Positions 7,128-18,275 of a DNA stretch of 18,275 bases are shown here, piece after piece. The position numbers and the translations under genes are program-made. Each line of letters opens with the position of its first letter. Positions within the stretch are counted from its first letter, which is position 1. The DNA comes from Acephala macrosclerotiorum (lineage: Eukaryota; Ascomycota; Leotiomycetes; Helotiales; Mollisiaceae): assembly GCA_014904845.1 (NCBI GenBank), contig MU119804.1:1-18275 (forward strand), in the 5' to 3' direction. The notes under the pieces are model-generated. The model ran no database searches and was not told where the DNA came from. It saw only the letters and a list, made by a program, of their open reading frames with translations.

Positions 7128-10100
7128 CGATCGATTTAAAAATATTTATATTTTCGTTCAATTTAATTTTTATACGATTAAATATTTTTTTTTTTATTAT
7201 TTAATTTTTTTATATATTTTTTTTATAAAAATATTTATTTTTTTAATATAATTATATAAATATCTCGAAATTAGAATTTTATTTTTACGATTTAAATAAT
7301 ATTATAATCGATTAAAAAAAATTTAATTTATTCAATAATAATAATTATAAACTTTTTATATTTTTTTTTTCGTTTAAGAATTTGAAATATATAATTTTTA
7401 TTTATTCTTTCAAATTATTTATTTTTATAATTACAATCGTTGTAATATATATATTAAACGTTTTTTAATTTATTATATTTTTATTTGCGATAAAATTTAC
7501 TCAAAAATCGAAATTTTAATAAATTGAATTAATAAATTAAACTTTGTATTTAATTTAATTGTATTTATTTCAATTTTTATTTAATTAATTAAAATTTAAT
7601 TAAAATATTTAAAAATATAATTAGATTTATTATTATTAAAATTCTATTATAAATATTAATAAATAAATTTTATAATAATTATTTATTTATTATTAATTAT
7701 AAAATTAATAATATTATTTAAATCGATTATAATATAAACGAGAAAATTTTAAAAATAATATTAAAAATAAAAATATTAAATATAAAAAAATTCGAATATT
7801 TAAAAAAACGAAATTATATAATAATAAAATAAAAAAAACGTAAATTAAAAAGAAATAATTAATAAAATAAATATTATAATTAAATATTTAATTATTTAAT
7901 ACTATATAAAACAATAAAACGATTAATTATTTTTTTATTTTTATTTTTATTCGATTTAATAATTTAATTAAAAAAAGTTTTATAATAATTATTTATAGTA
8001 ATTATTTATCGTTTAAAATAAACGATTTTAATAATATTTATTTTATTAAACTTTTTTTTCTTTTTTTATTATTGTATTATTAATTTTTTTTTTATTATTT
8101 TTATAATAAAATTATTTTATTTTTTATATTTTAATTATTATTTTTTTGAATTTTTATATTCGATTTTAAAACGTTTAAATTTTATTTTAAAAAATCGTAT
8201 TAATAAAATTTATAACTCGTTTTAATATAAAACTATTTTGCATTTTTTAATTTTATCAATTTTATTAATTTTTTTTTTTATATTAATTTCATATTTTATT
8301 ATATTTTATATTTTTTTTATATTTTTTTTATTACTTTTTATTTTTTATACTATTTTTACAATTTATTATTTTTTATATTATTTTTATATATTTTTTTTTT
8401 AATAATTTAATTAAATTTTAATAATAAAATTATATTAATTATAAAAAATTCAAATATTATACGTTTTAAATATAAAAACTCGTTTTATTTAAAAAATAAT
8501 ATATTTAAATTTTAAAATAAAATATACAATATTAATTATAATATTTTATTTATAATTATAAATAGATTTAATATATTTATTTTTTTTTATATATAAACTT
8601 TTTAAAATCTTTTTTCTTTTTTTATTAACGTATTATTTTTTATCGAATTTTAAATCAATGATTTTAATATTATTAAAAAATTAATATTTATTATAATTTC
8701 AATTTTTTTTTTTTTAAATAAAAATTATAATTTCGTATTAAAAAAACGATTAATTATTTATTATATCGATTAAATAAAAATAAATAATATTTTTTAATTT
8801 CAATTTAATATTAATCTAAAAAATAATACAAATTACAAATTAAAATATTTTTTTTTTTATTTATTTTTTAAAAACAATATATTTAAATTAATTCGTTTAT
8901 CGATTTTTAAAATACTATTAGCGTATTATACAATATATTTAATTTTCGTAATTTACTAAAAATTAAATTCTTTTTTTAAAATTCTTTTTTATAAATAATA
9001 ATTTTTTATTGTAATTTTTTTTTTTTTTTTAAATATTTAAATTTTCGATATTAAATCAAATAATTTTCAAATAATTATAATAATTTCTTTTAATTCTAAA
9101 AATTAATTACTAATAAAACTTTACTAATTATTAATAGAAAATACATTTCAATTTATTTTATTTAAAATCTCTATTTTTATATTATATTTTTTTAAAAAAC
9201 GTATATTTTAATTTAATTTTTTTTAAATTTTTTTTTTTTTAAAATGAAATTTTTTTTTTTTTAACGAAATCGATTTAATATACTTTTATCAAAACTATTT
9301 CTCTACTTATTTTAATCTCTTTTATATTATCGTTTTCTCAATTTAATAAATCGTTTTTATTTAATTTTATTTCTCGAAAAAATATTTTATTATTTCAAAT
9401 AAAAAAATTACAAAATATATTAAATTAAAAATTTTAATTTTCAAAAAATTGAAATATAAAATTCAATATTAATCAAATTATTAATACTAAAAAAAAAAAC
9501 GATATTTTAAACAAATTTTAATATAAAAATTTCGAAAATAATAAAATAAAAAATAAAATTTTTTAAACGATTTATAATAATTAAAAAAAAAAAATATAAA
9601 AATATTATTAAATAAAATATATTTTTTTAAAAAATCGATATAATTATTAAATACTAATTATAAAATTTAAATTACAACGAATATTTGAAAATAATATTTA
9701 TTAATATTTTAATTTTTTTATTTGAAAATTCTATTATATTTTTTTTAATAATAATATTAATATAATTATATATCGTTTAATAGTTTTTATATTCAATTTA
9801 TAATAATTAAAAAATATTAATATTTTACTATAAAATAAATATTAATAAAACGATTATTATTTGTACGATTTATTATATTTAAAAAATTTTTAATCGAATA
9901 TAATAATATATTTAAATTTATTTAAATAATTATTACAAATAATTTAAATTTGAAAACGAAAACGTATTTAAAAACAATTTAAAAAATAATATTAAATATT
10001 TAATTAACGAAAATTTTTTTATTAAATATAATTTTTATTATTTTTATTAAAAAAACAATTTTTTCGTTTTTATAAAATCGAAATTTGAAATTATTATTAT

Positions 10101-11891
10101 TTTTATTTTATTCGTTTTATTCAAATAATAAAATAAAAAAAAAATTTATATTTTTATTTTATTAAAAATTATAATTATAATATTTACAATATTAAAATAT
10201 AAATAGTTTATATTAATAAAAGTAAATTTATCAACGAATATAAAAATCGTTTAAAAAATAAATATATTATTTATTATTAAAAAAATAAAATTATAAATAA
10301 ATTATTATTTTATAAAAATAAATAATTAATATTTAATAAATTTATTTATATTTTTATTTTCAAAAATAATTATATTTTTATTATTTTTATATTATATTTT
10401 TTCGTTTAAAAGTTTTTAAATAATATACAATTTAAAAATTTTTATATTATTAAAATTAAAAATATTAAAAAAAAAAAACGAAATCGTTAAAAAATTAATA
10501 ATTTTTAAATTGTAATTATTTTATTATTATTTCGAGACAAATTTAATATAAAACGATTACGAATTTCGAAGAATTTTATTATTATTAAAATAATTCAAAT
10601 ATATTAAATTTCTATAAAATTGAATTATATTTTTATAAATATTTGTTTAAATATTAAAAATATAATTTTTAAATCGTAGAAATATTATTTCGTTTTAAAA
10701 AATTGATTTAAAAATTAATTTTAAATATAAATCGATAAATAAAATAAAGAAATTAAATTCAAAAAATAAAATATTATTATTATTAATTAAAATATTTTTT
10801 TTTCGTTTTATATTTAATAATATTTTTTTTGAAAAATTATTAATAAAAATTTCTTAGAATTTTTATAATAAATTTTCGTGCGAATACAATTTAAAAAAAA
10901 TAATAAAAATAGCGAATATTATTATTAGTAATAATTGGAAATATTAAGTAAAAAAAAAAGCGAAAAAATAATATTGAATTATATTATTATTTTCGTTTTT
11001 ATTTCTCGTTTTTAAATTTAATAAATTTAATAAATAATAATAATAATTTTTTATATTTAATTTAAATCGAGTAAATCAAATATATTAATATTTAATTAAA
11101 CGATAATATTAAATAATAAATTTCAAAAATAGAATTTAATTTTGATTATATAAATAAATTTAAAATTTTTCGATTTTTTAAAAAAATAAAATAATTAAAA
11201 AAATTATTATTCGAGTAATAAAAAAAAAAAATATTAAAAAAAAGTTTATAAAATATATTTTTTGTTTTTATTTTTTTATTAAAATATATTTTATATATTT
11301 TTTTATTATATTAATAATAATTAATTAAATTTGTTTAATATATGAAATATAAAATTAAAATTTCAAATCGTGATTTTATTTTTATTATTAAAATTGTAAC
11401 GTTTAAAAAAAGAAATAAAAAACTAAAAAAATTTTATATTGATTATAATAATAAAAATTGAACGTATAAATAATATATTGTTCGATTTATTATTACTACT
11501 AGTAATTACTTATTTTACGATTTTAATTTATTTGAAATAATTAATATTTATTATTTAAAAATCAATTACAAATTATTTATTATAAATATTATTACTAAAA
11601 AAACAAAAATAAAATTATATATTTTTAATTGTTATACGACGTTAATTCGTTTGTAAAACGTTAAATTATAATTTTAAATAAATTCAAAAAAATAATTAAA
11701 TTAATAAATTAATAAAAAATCGATAAAACGATAAATACTCGAGATTTAAAAAATAAAAATAAAAAAAAATCGTAAATTTGTTTATTGATTTGAATAATAA
11801 TAATTTTTAAAAATTTATAAATAGATTTTTTTTTGATAATAACGTTAATATAATATAAAAAAAACGAATTTTAATTTTTTTATAATTGTTT
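7123..11891. other. AT desert with no recognisable gene (about 4.8 kb)
   Basis: Beyond the candidate duplication, this stretch is made of A/T runs with C and G mostly as isolated CG dinucleotides. Stops occur every few codons in all frames, and no reading frame shows a protein-family motif. Poly-T/poly-A runs of 10-14 bases are frequent (for example near 9017-9030 and 9225-9262). The segment near 8805-8841 resembles part of the left flank. It is probably very old repeat sequence mutated beyond recognition. That origin is inference. Confidence 0.7.
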
Positions 11892-11963
11892 AAATTAGTA
11901 TCATTTTTTAAATTAATATTATTTTTTAAATTAATATTACTATTTAAATTAGTATTATTCGTA
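11892..11963. repeat. 18-bp tandem repeat, four units
   Basis: Units start at 11892, 11910, 11928 and 11946. Each begins AAATTAGTAT or AAATTAATAT and ends in a T-rich tail. Several differences are transitions (AGTAT/AATAT, ATCATT/ATTATT). A protein repeat is possible in principle since 18 is divisible by three, but flanking frames are closed, so a minisatellite is the simpler reading. Confidence 0.8.
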
Positions 11964-12066
11964 GAATGAATATTTATTTTAAAATATTAAAATATAAAAT
12001 AATACGAATTTTAATCGTTTTTATTAATTATTTCGTTTTTATTCGATTGTTTGAATTTTATTTTTC

Positions 12067-12156
12067 AATCGCTTTTTTTAATTATTTTTTTTAATAATTT
12101 TTTTAATTACTTTTTTTAATTATTTTCTTTAATCGCTTTTTTTAATTATTTTTTTA
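12067..12156. repeat. 13-bp tandem repeat array A (T-rich spacer)
   Basis: About seven units of 12-13 bp start at 12067, 12080, 12093, 12105, 12118, 12131 and 12144. The best-preserved units read AATCGCTTTTTTT. Others read AATTATTTTTTTT or AATTACTTTTTTT, consistent with transitions from the first form. Possible further degraded units lie upstream, 12010-12066. The 13-bp period rules out a coding repeat. Confidence 0.75.
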
Positions 12157-13326
12157 AACAAATTTTTTATTTTTTTATTTTTAATTATTCAAAAAAAACT
12201 ATTTAAAATAATTAATTTAAATATTTTTATTAATTTAATAATTTTTTAATTTAATTTTATTATTTCGTAAACTTTTTTTACTATCGAAAATAATTTTAAA
12301 ATACTATAAAAAAAAAAAGAATTCAAATATTTAAATATATTATTAATATATTTTATTGTATATTATTTAATATTAATTTGAAAATTTTAATATTTTCTAA
12401 AAATATTTCATTCTCGATATACAATTTATAATTATAAAAAACAAATATATAATTAATATTTTTATTATTAATATTATTATAAATCTTTTTATAATTTTAT
12501 AAATATTTTTTCGTTCAAATTATAAATTTTTTTAAAAAAAAATTCTATTTTATATTAATTATTTTTAAGTTTTTTATTTATTTAAATTAAATTTAATTTA
12601 TTATAATATCGAAATTTAATTCGATATTATAAAAAAAAAATTAATTCGAGTAATTATATATTTTTTTTACGTTATTTAAATTTACTAAAAAAAAAATTGT
12701 AATTAAATAAAAATCGTTTATTATTTTTTTAAAATTATTTAATATTTTTAACGATTTTATTATTCAGATTTTATATATTGCAAATAAAAAAAATAATTAT
12801 TTTTTTCGAGTAATTATATATATTATTTATTTTATTATTTTATTTTTTTTCTCGATATTTAATTTGATTAATTATTTTATATTAATTAATTTCGTTTTGA
12901 ATTTCATTTAAAAAATAAAAACAATACAATTTTGAATATTGTTTTTGATTATTATATTTTATTTTATAATAATATTATTTTTATTAATTAAAATAAATAC
13001 TATTCTATTAATCGTTTTCAAATAAATATATATAATATTAAAACGCTCGAAAATAATCTCGAAAACTATGAAAACTTTTTTAAAATATTCATATTATTAT
13101 TAATAGTTTTTTAAATATTAATATTATTTATAACGTGTTTTTAAAATCGAAATTTTTAAATATTTTTTTCTCGAAATTAAATATTAAAAATTTGATTATT
13201 TTCTATAAAAAAAATAAAATTTGTTCGTATTATAATAATTTATTTATTAATCAAAAAAACGAATAAAAAAATATTTTATTATTTTTAAATTCAAATAATT
13301 ATAAATTTAAAAAAATTGTTTAAAAT
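12157..13326. other. AT-rich spacer between the two 13-bp arrays, no gene
   Basis: No coding region, RNA gene or clear repeat could be supported. The composition is the same as in the surrounding desert. It separates two arrays of equal period and related unit. Confidence 0.6.
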
Positions 13327-13469
13327 AAATAATTTAAACAAATAATTTAAACAAATAATCAAAGTAATTAATTAAAATAATCGATTAAAATAATTGATCA
13401 AAAAAATCGATTAAAAAAATCGTTTAAAGAAATCGCTTAAAAAAAACAATTAATCAAAACAATAATTTA
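13327..13469. repeat. 13-bp tandem repeat array B (A-rich spacer), about 11 units
   Basis: Successive 13-base units from 13327 read AAATAATTTAAAC twice, then variants through AATCGATTAAAAT (13379), AATCGATTAAAAA (13405), AATCGTTTAAAGA (13418) and AATCGCTTAAAAA (13431), ending in two weaker units. The register holds without a gap across the array. Differences are largely transitions around a TCG core. The unit shares AATCGCTT with array A but carries an A-rich rather than T-rich remainder. Confidence 0.85.
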
Positions 13470-13499
13470 ATCGATTTTCTATTTTCAAAGTTTAATATA

Positions 13500-14060
13500 C
13501 TTTATAAATATTTTTTCAAATCCTTATAATATAAATTTTTAATATTTTTATAATATAAATTTTAAATATTTGTTCAAATTATTATAATACAATTAAAAAA
13601 TGTTTTTTTAGATTTTTATAATATTATTTTAAAATGTTTTTCGAAATAATCGTAATATTAATTTCAAAAATTTCTATAAATCAACGTATTTCAAATTTCT
13701 TTATTTAATACAAATTTAAAATAATTTTTTAAATTATTATATTTTAATTTTCTTTATTTAATATACGTTTAATATAATTATTTAATTTGTTATATTTCGA
13801 ATTTTTTTATTTAATATAAACTCAAAAAAAAAATTTTTATTTAATATATATTTAATATAATTTTAAAATCTTTTTAAAATATTATATTTTAAATTTTTTT
13901 AATTAATATAATTATTTAATACTTTTTTAATTTATTATATTTTAAATTTCTTATTTTAATAAAAATTCGAAATATTTTTTAAATTATTATTATTTGAATT
14001 TTTTTATTTTATATAAATTCAAAATATTTTTTAAATTATTATTTTTTAAATATTATAATT
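13500..14060. repeat. complex tandem array, period about 53 bp
   Basis: Units starting TTT(C/T)TTATTTAATA recur at 13696, 13749 and 13802, then after an irregular 30- plus 62-bp step again near 13894, 13946 and 13999, each followed by an A-rich middle and a TTTTTTAAATTATTAT-like end. The recurrent spacing is 52-53 bp. Before 13696 a related set with an AAATNTTTTT core repeats at 13506, 13564, 13598 and 13632 (58, then 34 and 34 bp). The array is heavily mutated and its edges are approximate. Confidence 0.65.
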
Positions 14061-17000
14061 CGATTTAAATTTAATATATTATTTTAATTTTTAATAATTT
14101 TTTAAATTTTTTTAATTTTTTTATAATAAATTTTAATTTATTATTTTTTTGATTTTATTATTATATATATTTAATTAAATTAAAATATATTATAATAATA
14201 ATATATTAATATTATTTTTAAATATTATTTAAATATATTTTTAAAATAATAATAAATTTTAAAAAATAATTATTAAAATAAATAAAAATCTAATAAAAAT
14301 ATTTTTTAAATAAACTTTTTATAATTATTCGTTTTATTTAATTAATTAATTTTAATTCGAAAAATTAATATTCGATTTAATTAATATATTATAAATTAAA
14401 TTTTTTGATTAATAAAATAATTATTTTGTATAAAATATTTAAATTTTTTTAATTTTTTTATTCGATTTAAATATAGTATTTTACGTTTTATTATATGTAT
14501 TTTTGTTTTTTTTAGATTTTTTTCGTAATAAAATTGTTTTATAGTATTTATTAAATAAAAAATTGTTTTTATTAAATGTAAAATATAATTATTGAAATAT
14601 ATTTTATTTTAAATATTTCGTATTATAACGAATTTTTAAAAGTTTTAAATTTTTATAATAAAACGATTTATTAGTTTTTATTTTTTATTTTATTTTTTAT
14701 TACGAATTTATTTGTAATTTTTATACGATAAAATTATACTATAAATATAATTCGTTTTAAAAAAAATTAAAAATTATTATTATTATTATTATTTTCGATT
14801 TAATAAATTATTTATTATTTTTTGTAATTTTTATTATTTTTAATCTAATTTTAATTCATTGTAATTCGATATTTCGTAAAAATTTTAATTATTATAATTA
14901 TTATTATTTTAAAATTAAAAATAATTTAATCGATTTTAATTTTTATTATTTAAATATTTTTCTATGAAAAATAACGAATAATATTTATATTAAAATTTTT
15001 TTTTTATTCGATATTATTTTTTAATTTTCGATTTCAATATTTAATTTATTTAAAAACTATTAATTCAAAATTTTTTTTTCGTTTTTCAAATATTTAATTA
15101 TTACGTTTTTTTAATACTATATATATTTATTATACGATTAAAACGTATTAATATATTTTTAATTTTTATTACGTTTTTTTATATTAAAAATACGTTTATA
15201 TTATTATTTATTTTAATCGTTTTTTTATATTATTATATTTATTCGATTTTTATATATTTTATATATAGAATACTTTTTTTAATTATTTAAATAATAATAT
15301 TATTATATAAAGAAATAATTTTTAATTATTGTAATTAAAATACGATTTAAAAATTTTTAATTAAATAAATCGAATAAATTTTTTCAAATTCTTATAAAAT
15401 TACAATTATTTTTTCGTTTAAAATCGAATTTTTTCGATTAAATATAATTATATTAATATATATTATAAGTTTTTTATTATATTATTCATAAAAAATACGA
15501 TTTTTAAAACGAATTTTTTAATATTATTATATATTAAAACTATTTATAATATACGATTTTTTTTTTAAAAATACTAAAAAATATTTTTGTTTTTTATTTA
15601 TATTATATTTTTTCGAATTTTAAAAAAATATATTAATATATTATTATTTATTTTATAAAAAATTAAATTTTAATTTCGTATATAATATTATTAAAATATT
15701 TATAATTTTTTTATTTGTTATTTTATTTAATATATCGAGTAATAAAATTGTATATTTATTGAAATTTATATTAATATAAAAAAATTTATTAATTATTTTT
15801 TTTATTATTTTGTTTTTTAAATTATAAAATTCGTTAAATTTATAGATTTTATAATTTTCGTAAATCGAACAAAAAACGAATAATTTAATAAAATTTAATA
15901 TTTAAATTATTATTTTAATATATACGATTACTTGAAAAAAAAATATTAAAAAATTTATATATTTTAAATAATATTATTTTAAGTTTAATAAAAATAATAA
16001 TATTAGAAATGTTTTTTTTTAAGAAATTTTATACTCGATTTTTTATTTATTATTCGACGATTTTAAAATCGAGAAAATAAATCGATTTTTTTTTGTTTTT
16101 TATTTTTTATTTATATTAATATTTGTAATTAATATAAATATTATATAAATTAATATAATATTCGTATTTTAAAAAATCGTTTTTAATTTTTATTATTTTT
16201 TACTTTTTTATTTAATTATTTTTTTTATTTTTTTAATTTTAATTTTAATTTTTTTATTTTATTTTTATCGAAAGTGAATTATTTAAAAATCGTATTAATT
16301 TATTATTTTAATTTTAATTAACGAATATCGATTTGTAATTTTAATATTTTTTAATTTTTTTAATTCGATTTAATATATTATAAAACGATTTTCAAATCTT
16401 TTTTATAAAAAAATAATATTAATTCAATATAAATATATATTTTTAAATTCGATTTAAAATTAAATAATTGTATTATTATTAACGTTTTTTTTGTTTTATT
16501 TTCTTTTGATTAATAAAATTTTTTATTAATTAAATTGATTTTAATTTTAAATTTTTTTTTTGAATTTAAATTATTTAAATATATTATTTATTATAAAAAT
16601 ATTTAATTTTATTTAAAATTTTTAAAAATTTATTATTTTTTATTTAAAATTTATTATTTTCGATCAAAAAAAATATTTTTTAATTTATAATCGTTTGATT
16701 TAATATACGATTTTAAATTGTATTATATTTTTTAATATATTTATAAAATTATAATATTTAAATTTTAATAATAATTTTTATTATTTTTATTAATATAAAT
16801 AATTTTTTTTATTATATTATTAATTTTTTCATTTAATATAAAAATATAAAATAATTATTTTTAATAATTATTATAAAATTATTAAAATTTGTAATTTTTT
16901 TTTTTATATTAAATATATATATATTTTTATTTAAAATTAAATTTTATTGATAATATAATATTTTTATTTAATAAAAGAATTTTATAATATTTTTTATTAT

Positions 17001-18275
17001 TATATTTAATTTTTATTTTAAATATATAATTTTTTAATATTTATTTCATTTTATTTTTTTATAGTAGTTTTTTTATATTAAAAATTATTTATTATTAAAT
17101 GAAAATAAATATATTATTAATAAATTTATTTTTTATTTTTATTGTAATATATTCGATTTTATTATTTCAAAAGTTTTTTTTACTTCGAAAAATTCGTTTA
17201 ATTTTAATAATAAGTTTTCGATTTTTATTATTAATTTAATTTTTTTAATTTTAAATAAATTTAAAAATAAAATAATTTATTTTATATTTTTAAAATTTTT
17301 TTATAATATTTAATATTTTTAATAATTTGAATTAAATCGAACTCGATTTAATAAATATTATTATTAATTAATAATTTTAATTTAAATATATTTAATCGTT
17401 TATAATAAAAAAAAATTAATTTATTTTTTTCGAATTCTATTTTAATAAAATCTTACAAATCTTTTCAACGAATTCTATATACAATATTTTACAAAATTGA
17501 AATTTATTATTTAAAAAAATAAAAATATATATTATTTAATATATTTTAAATACAAAATTTTAAAACTTTTATTATTTTATATATTTCTTAAAAAATTTTC
17601 TTTTTTTTTAATTATATTAAAAATTGTTATTTATTTTTTATAATATATATTTTATAAATATCGATATTATATAATTATTTTATATATATATTCAAAATAT
17701 TATATTTTTATTTTAAATTTCGAAATTTATTTATAATTCAAATATATAAAATAAATATTATATTTAAAAATTTAATTCATTTTAATTACAATTTTTTTTT
17801 TATTATTAAATTTATAAAATACAATATTTTTACTTTTTTTCGATTTTTTTATATTAAAAATTGATTTATTTTTATTTATTATTTTATTATTAAAAATCAA
17901 TAAAATATTAATTATTGTTTAATACTTTTTTCGTATTTTATTATTATTTTTATAATAATACATTTATTTAAATATTATATATTTTTTTAAATATATTATA
18001 ATTTGATTTTTTTATTTCGTTTTATATTAAAAACGATTATTTATATTTCAATTTAATCGAACGTACGTAAATATAATATTTTTTATTTTTTATTTTCAAT
18101 ATATTAAATCAATTTCTCGATTATTTTATATGCTAATTTTAATTTTTTTATTTATTATACTATAAATTATTATAAAATATATTTCAAAAATCGTTTTATT
18201 TTTTTTTTTAATTTTTTTATATTAAATTCGAATTTTATTTTATTTTATTATTATTTTATTTATTTTTTATTTTTT
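14061..18275. other. T-rich AT desert to the right edge, no gene
   Basis: About 4.2 kb with no supportable feature. On the + strand T clearly outnumbers A through most of it: the 60-base line at 16201 has 43 T and 14 A, and the line at 15181 has 35 T and 18 A. C and G remain mainly as CG. All frames are dense with stops on both strands. The segment is probably old, saturated repeat DNA. I see no telomere repeat, no RNA gene and no conserved motif. Confidence 0.65.

Noticed and set aside
1..18275. Mitochondrial, apicoplast or Plasmodium-like AT-rich genome
   Set aside because: There are no organelle genes, rRNAs or tRNAs. The only recognisable element is a fungal-type copia retrotransposon, and the transition-only decay with CpG retention fits RIP rather than general AT bias.
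7123..18275. Search for a second LTR element, DNA transposon ends or a telomere repeat
   Set aside because: I could find no pair of long direct or inverted repeats, no recoverable coding motif and no telomere repeat array by eye. The sequence is too saturated to support such a call.

Overview
The window is an extremely AT-rich, essentially gene-free stretch. It most likely comes from the heterochromatin of a filamentous ascomycete fungus (Pezizomycotina) that practises repeat-induced point mutation (RIP). Two things support this: one recognisable element is a fungal-type Ty1/copia LTR retrotransposon, and its damage is almost purely C-to-T and G-to-A transitions without frameshifts. The species cannot be named from this sequence. 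I found no intact protein-coding gene, tRNA, rRNA or CRISPR array.

Layout: (1) Positions 1-724 are AT-rich flank with a 9-bp tandem repeat (1-95, running off the left edge) and a decayed 30-bp tandem repeat (151-332). (2) Positions 725-7122 are a full-length LTR retrotransposon of about 6.4 kb on the + strand. It has a 5' LTR (725-962), a leader with a short duplication around an A23 run, a dead gag-pol reading frame (about 1500-6616), a polypurine tract (6875-6884) and a 3' LTR (6886-7122). All recognisable coding landmarks lie in one reading frame: gag zinc knuckles, protease, pre-integrase/integrase, reverse transcriptase (RT) and RNase H, in copia order. The frame is broken only by stop codons and missense changes of the C-to-T/G-to-A type. 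(3) Positions 7123-18275 are about 11 kb of still more AT-rich DNA, roughly 5-8% G+C by eye, with no recognisable gene. It contains a cluster of minisatellite-like arrays between 11.9 and 14.1 kb (18-bp, 13-bp, 13-bp and about 53-bp periods). From about 14 kb to the end it is strongly T-rich on the + strand.

The most informative signal is the mutation pattern. A hand alignment of the two LTRs gives 35 transitions and no transversions over 230 columns, and every CpG in the aligned part is preserved in both copies. Remaining C and G bases across the window are mostly in CpG. This is the opposite of CpG-methylation decay and points to a deaminating process acting mainly outside CpG. The retrotransposon is clearly less AT-rich than its surroundings, so it probably inserted into DNA that was already degraded and was then mutated itself. 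I see no evidence of a new functional system. The window reads as a layered graveyard of repeats.
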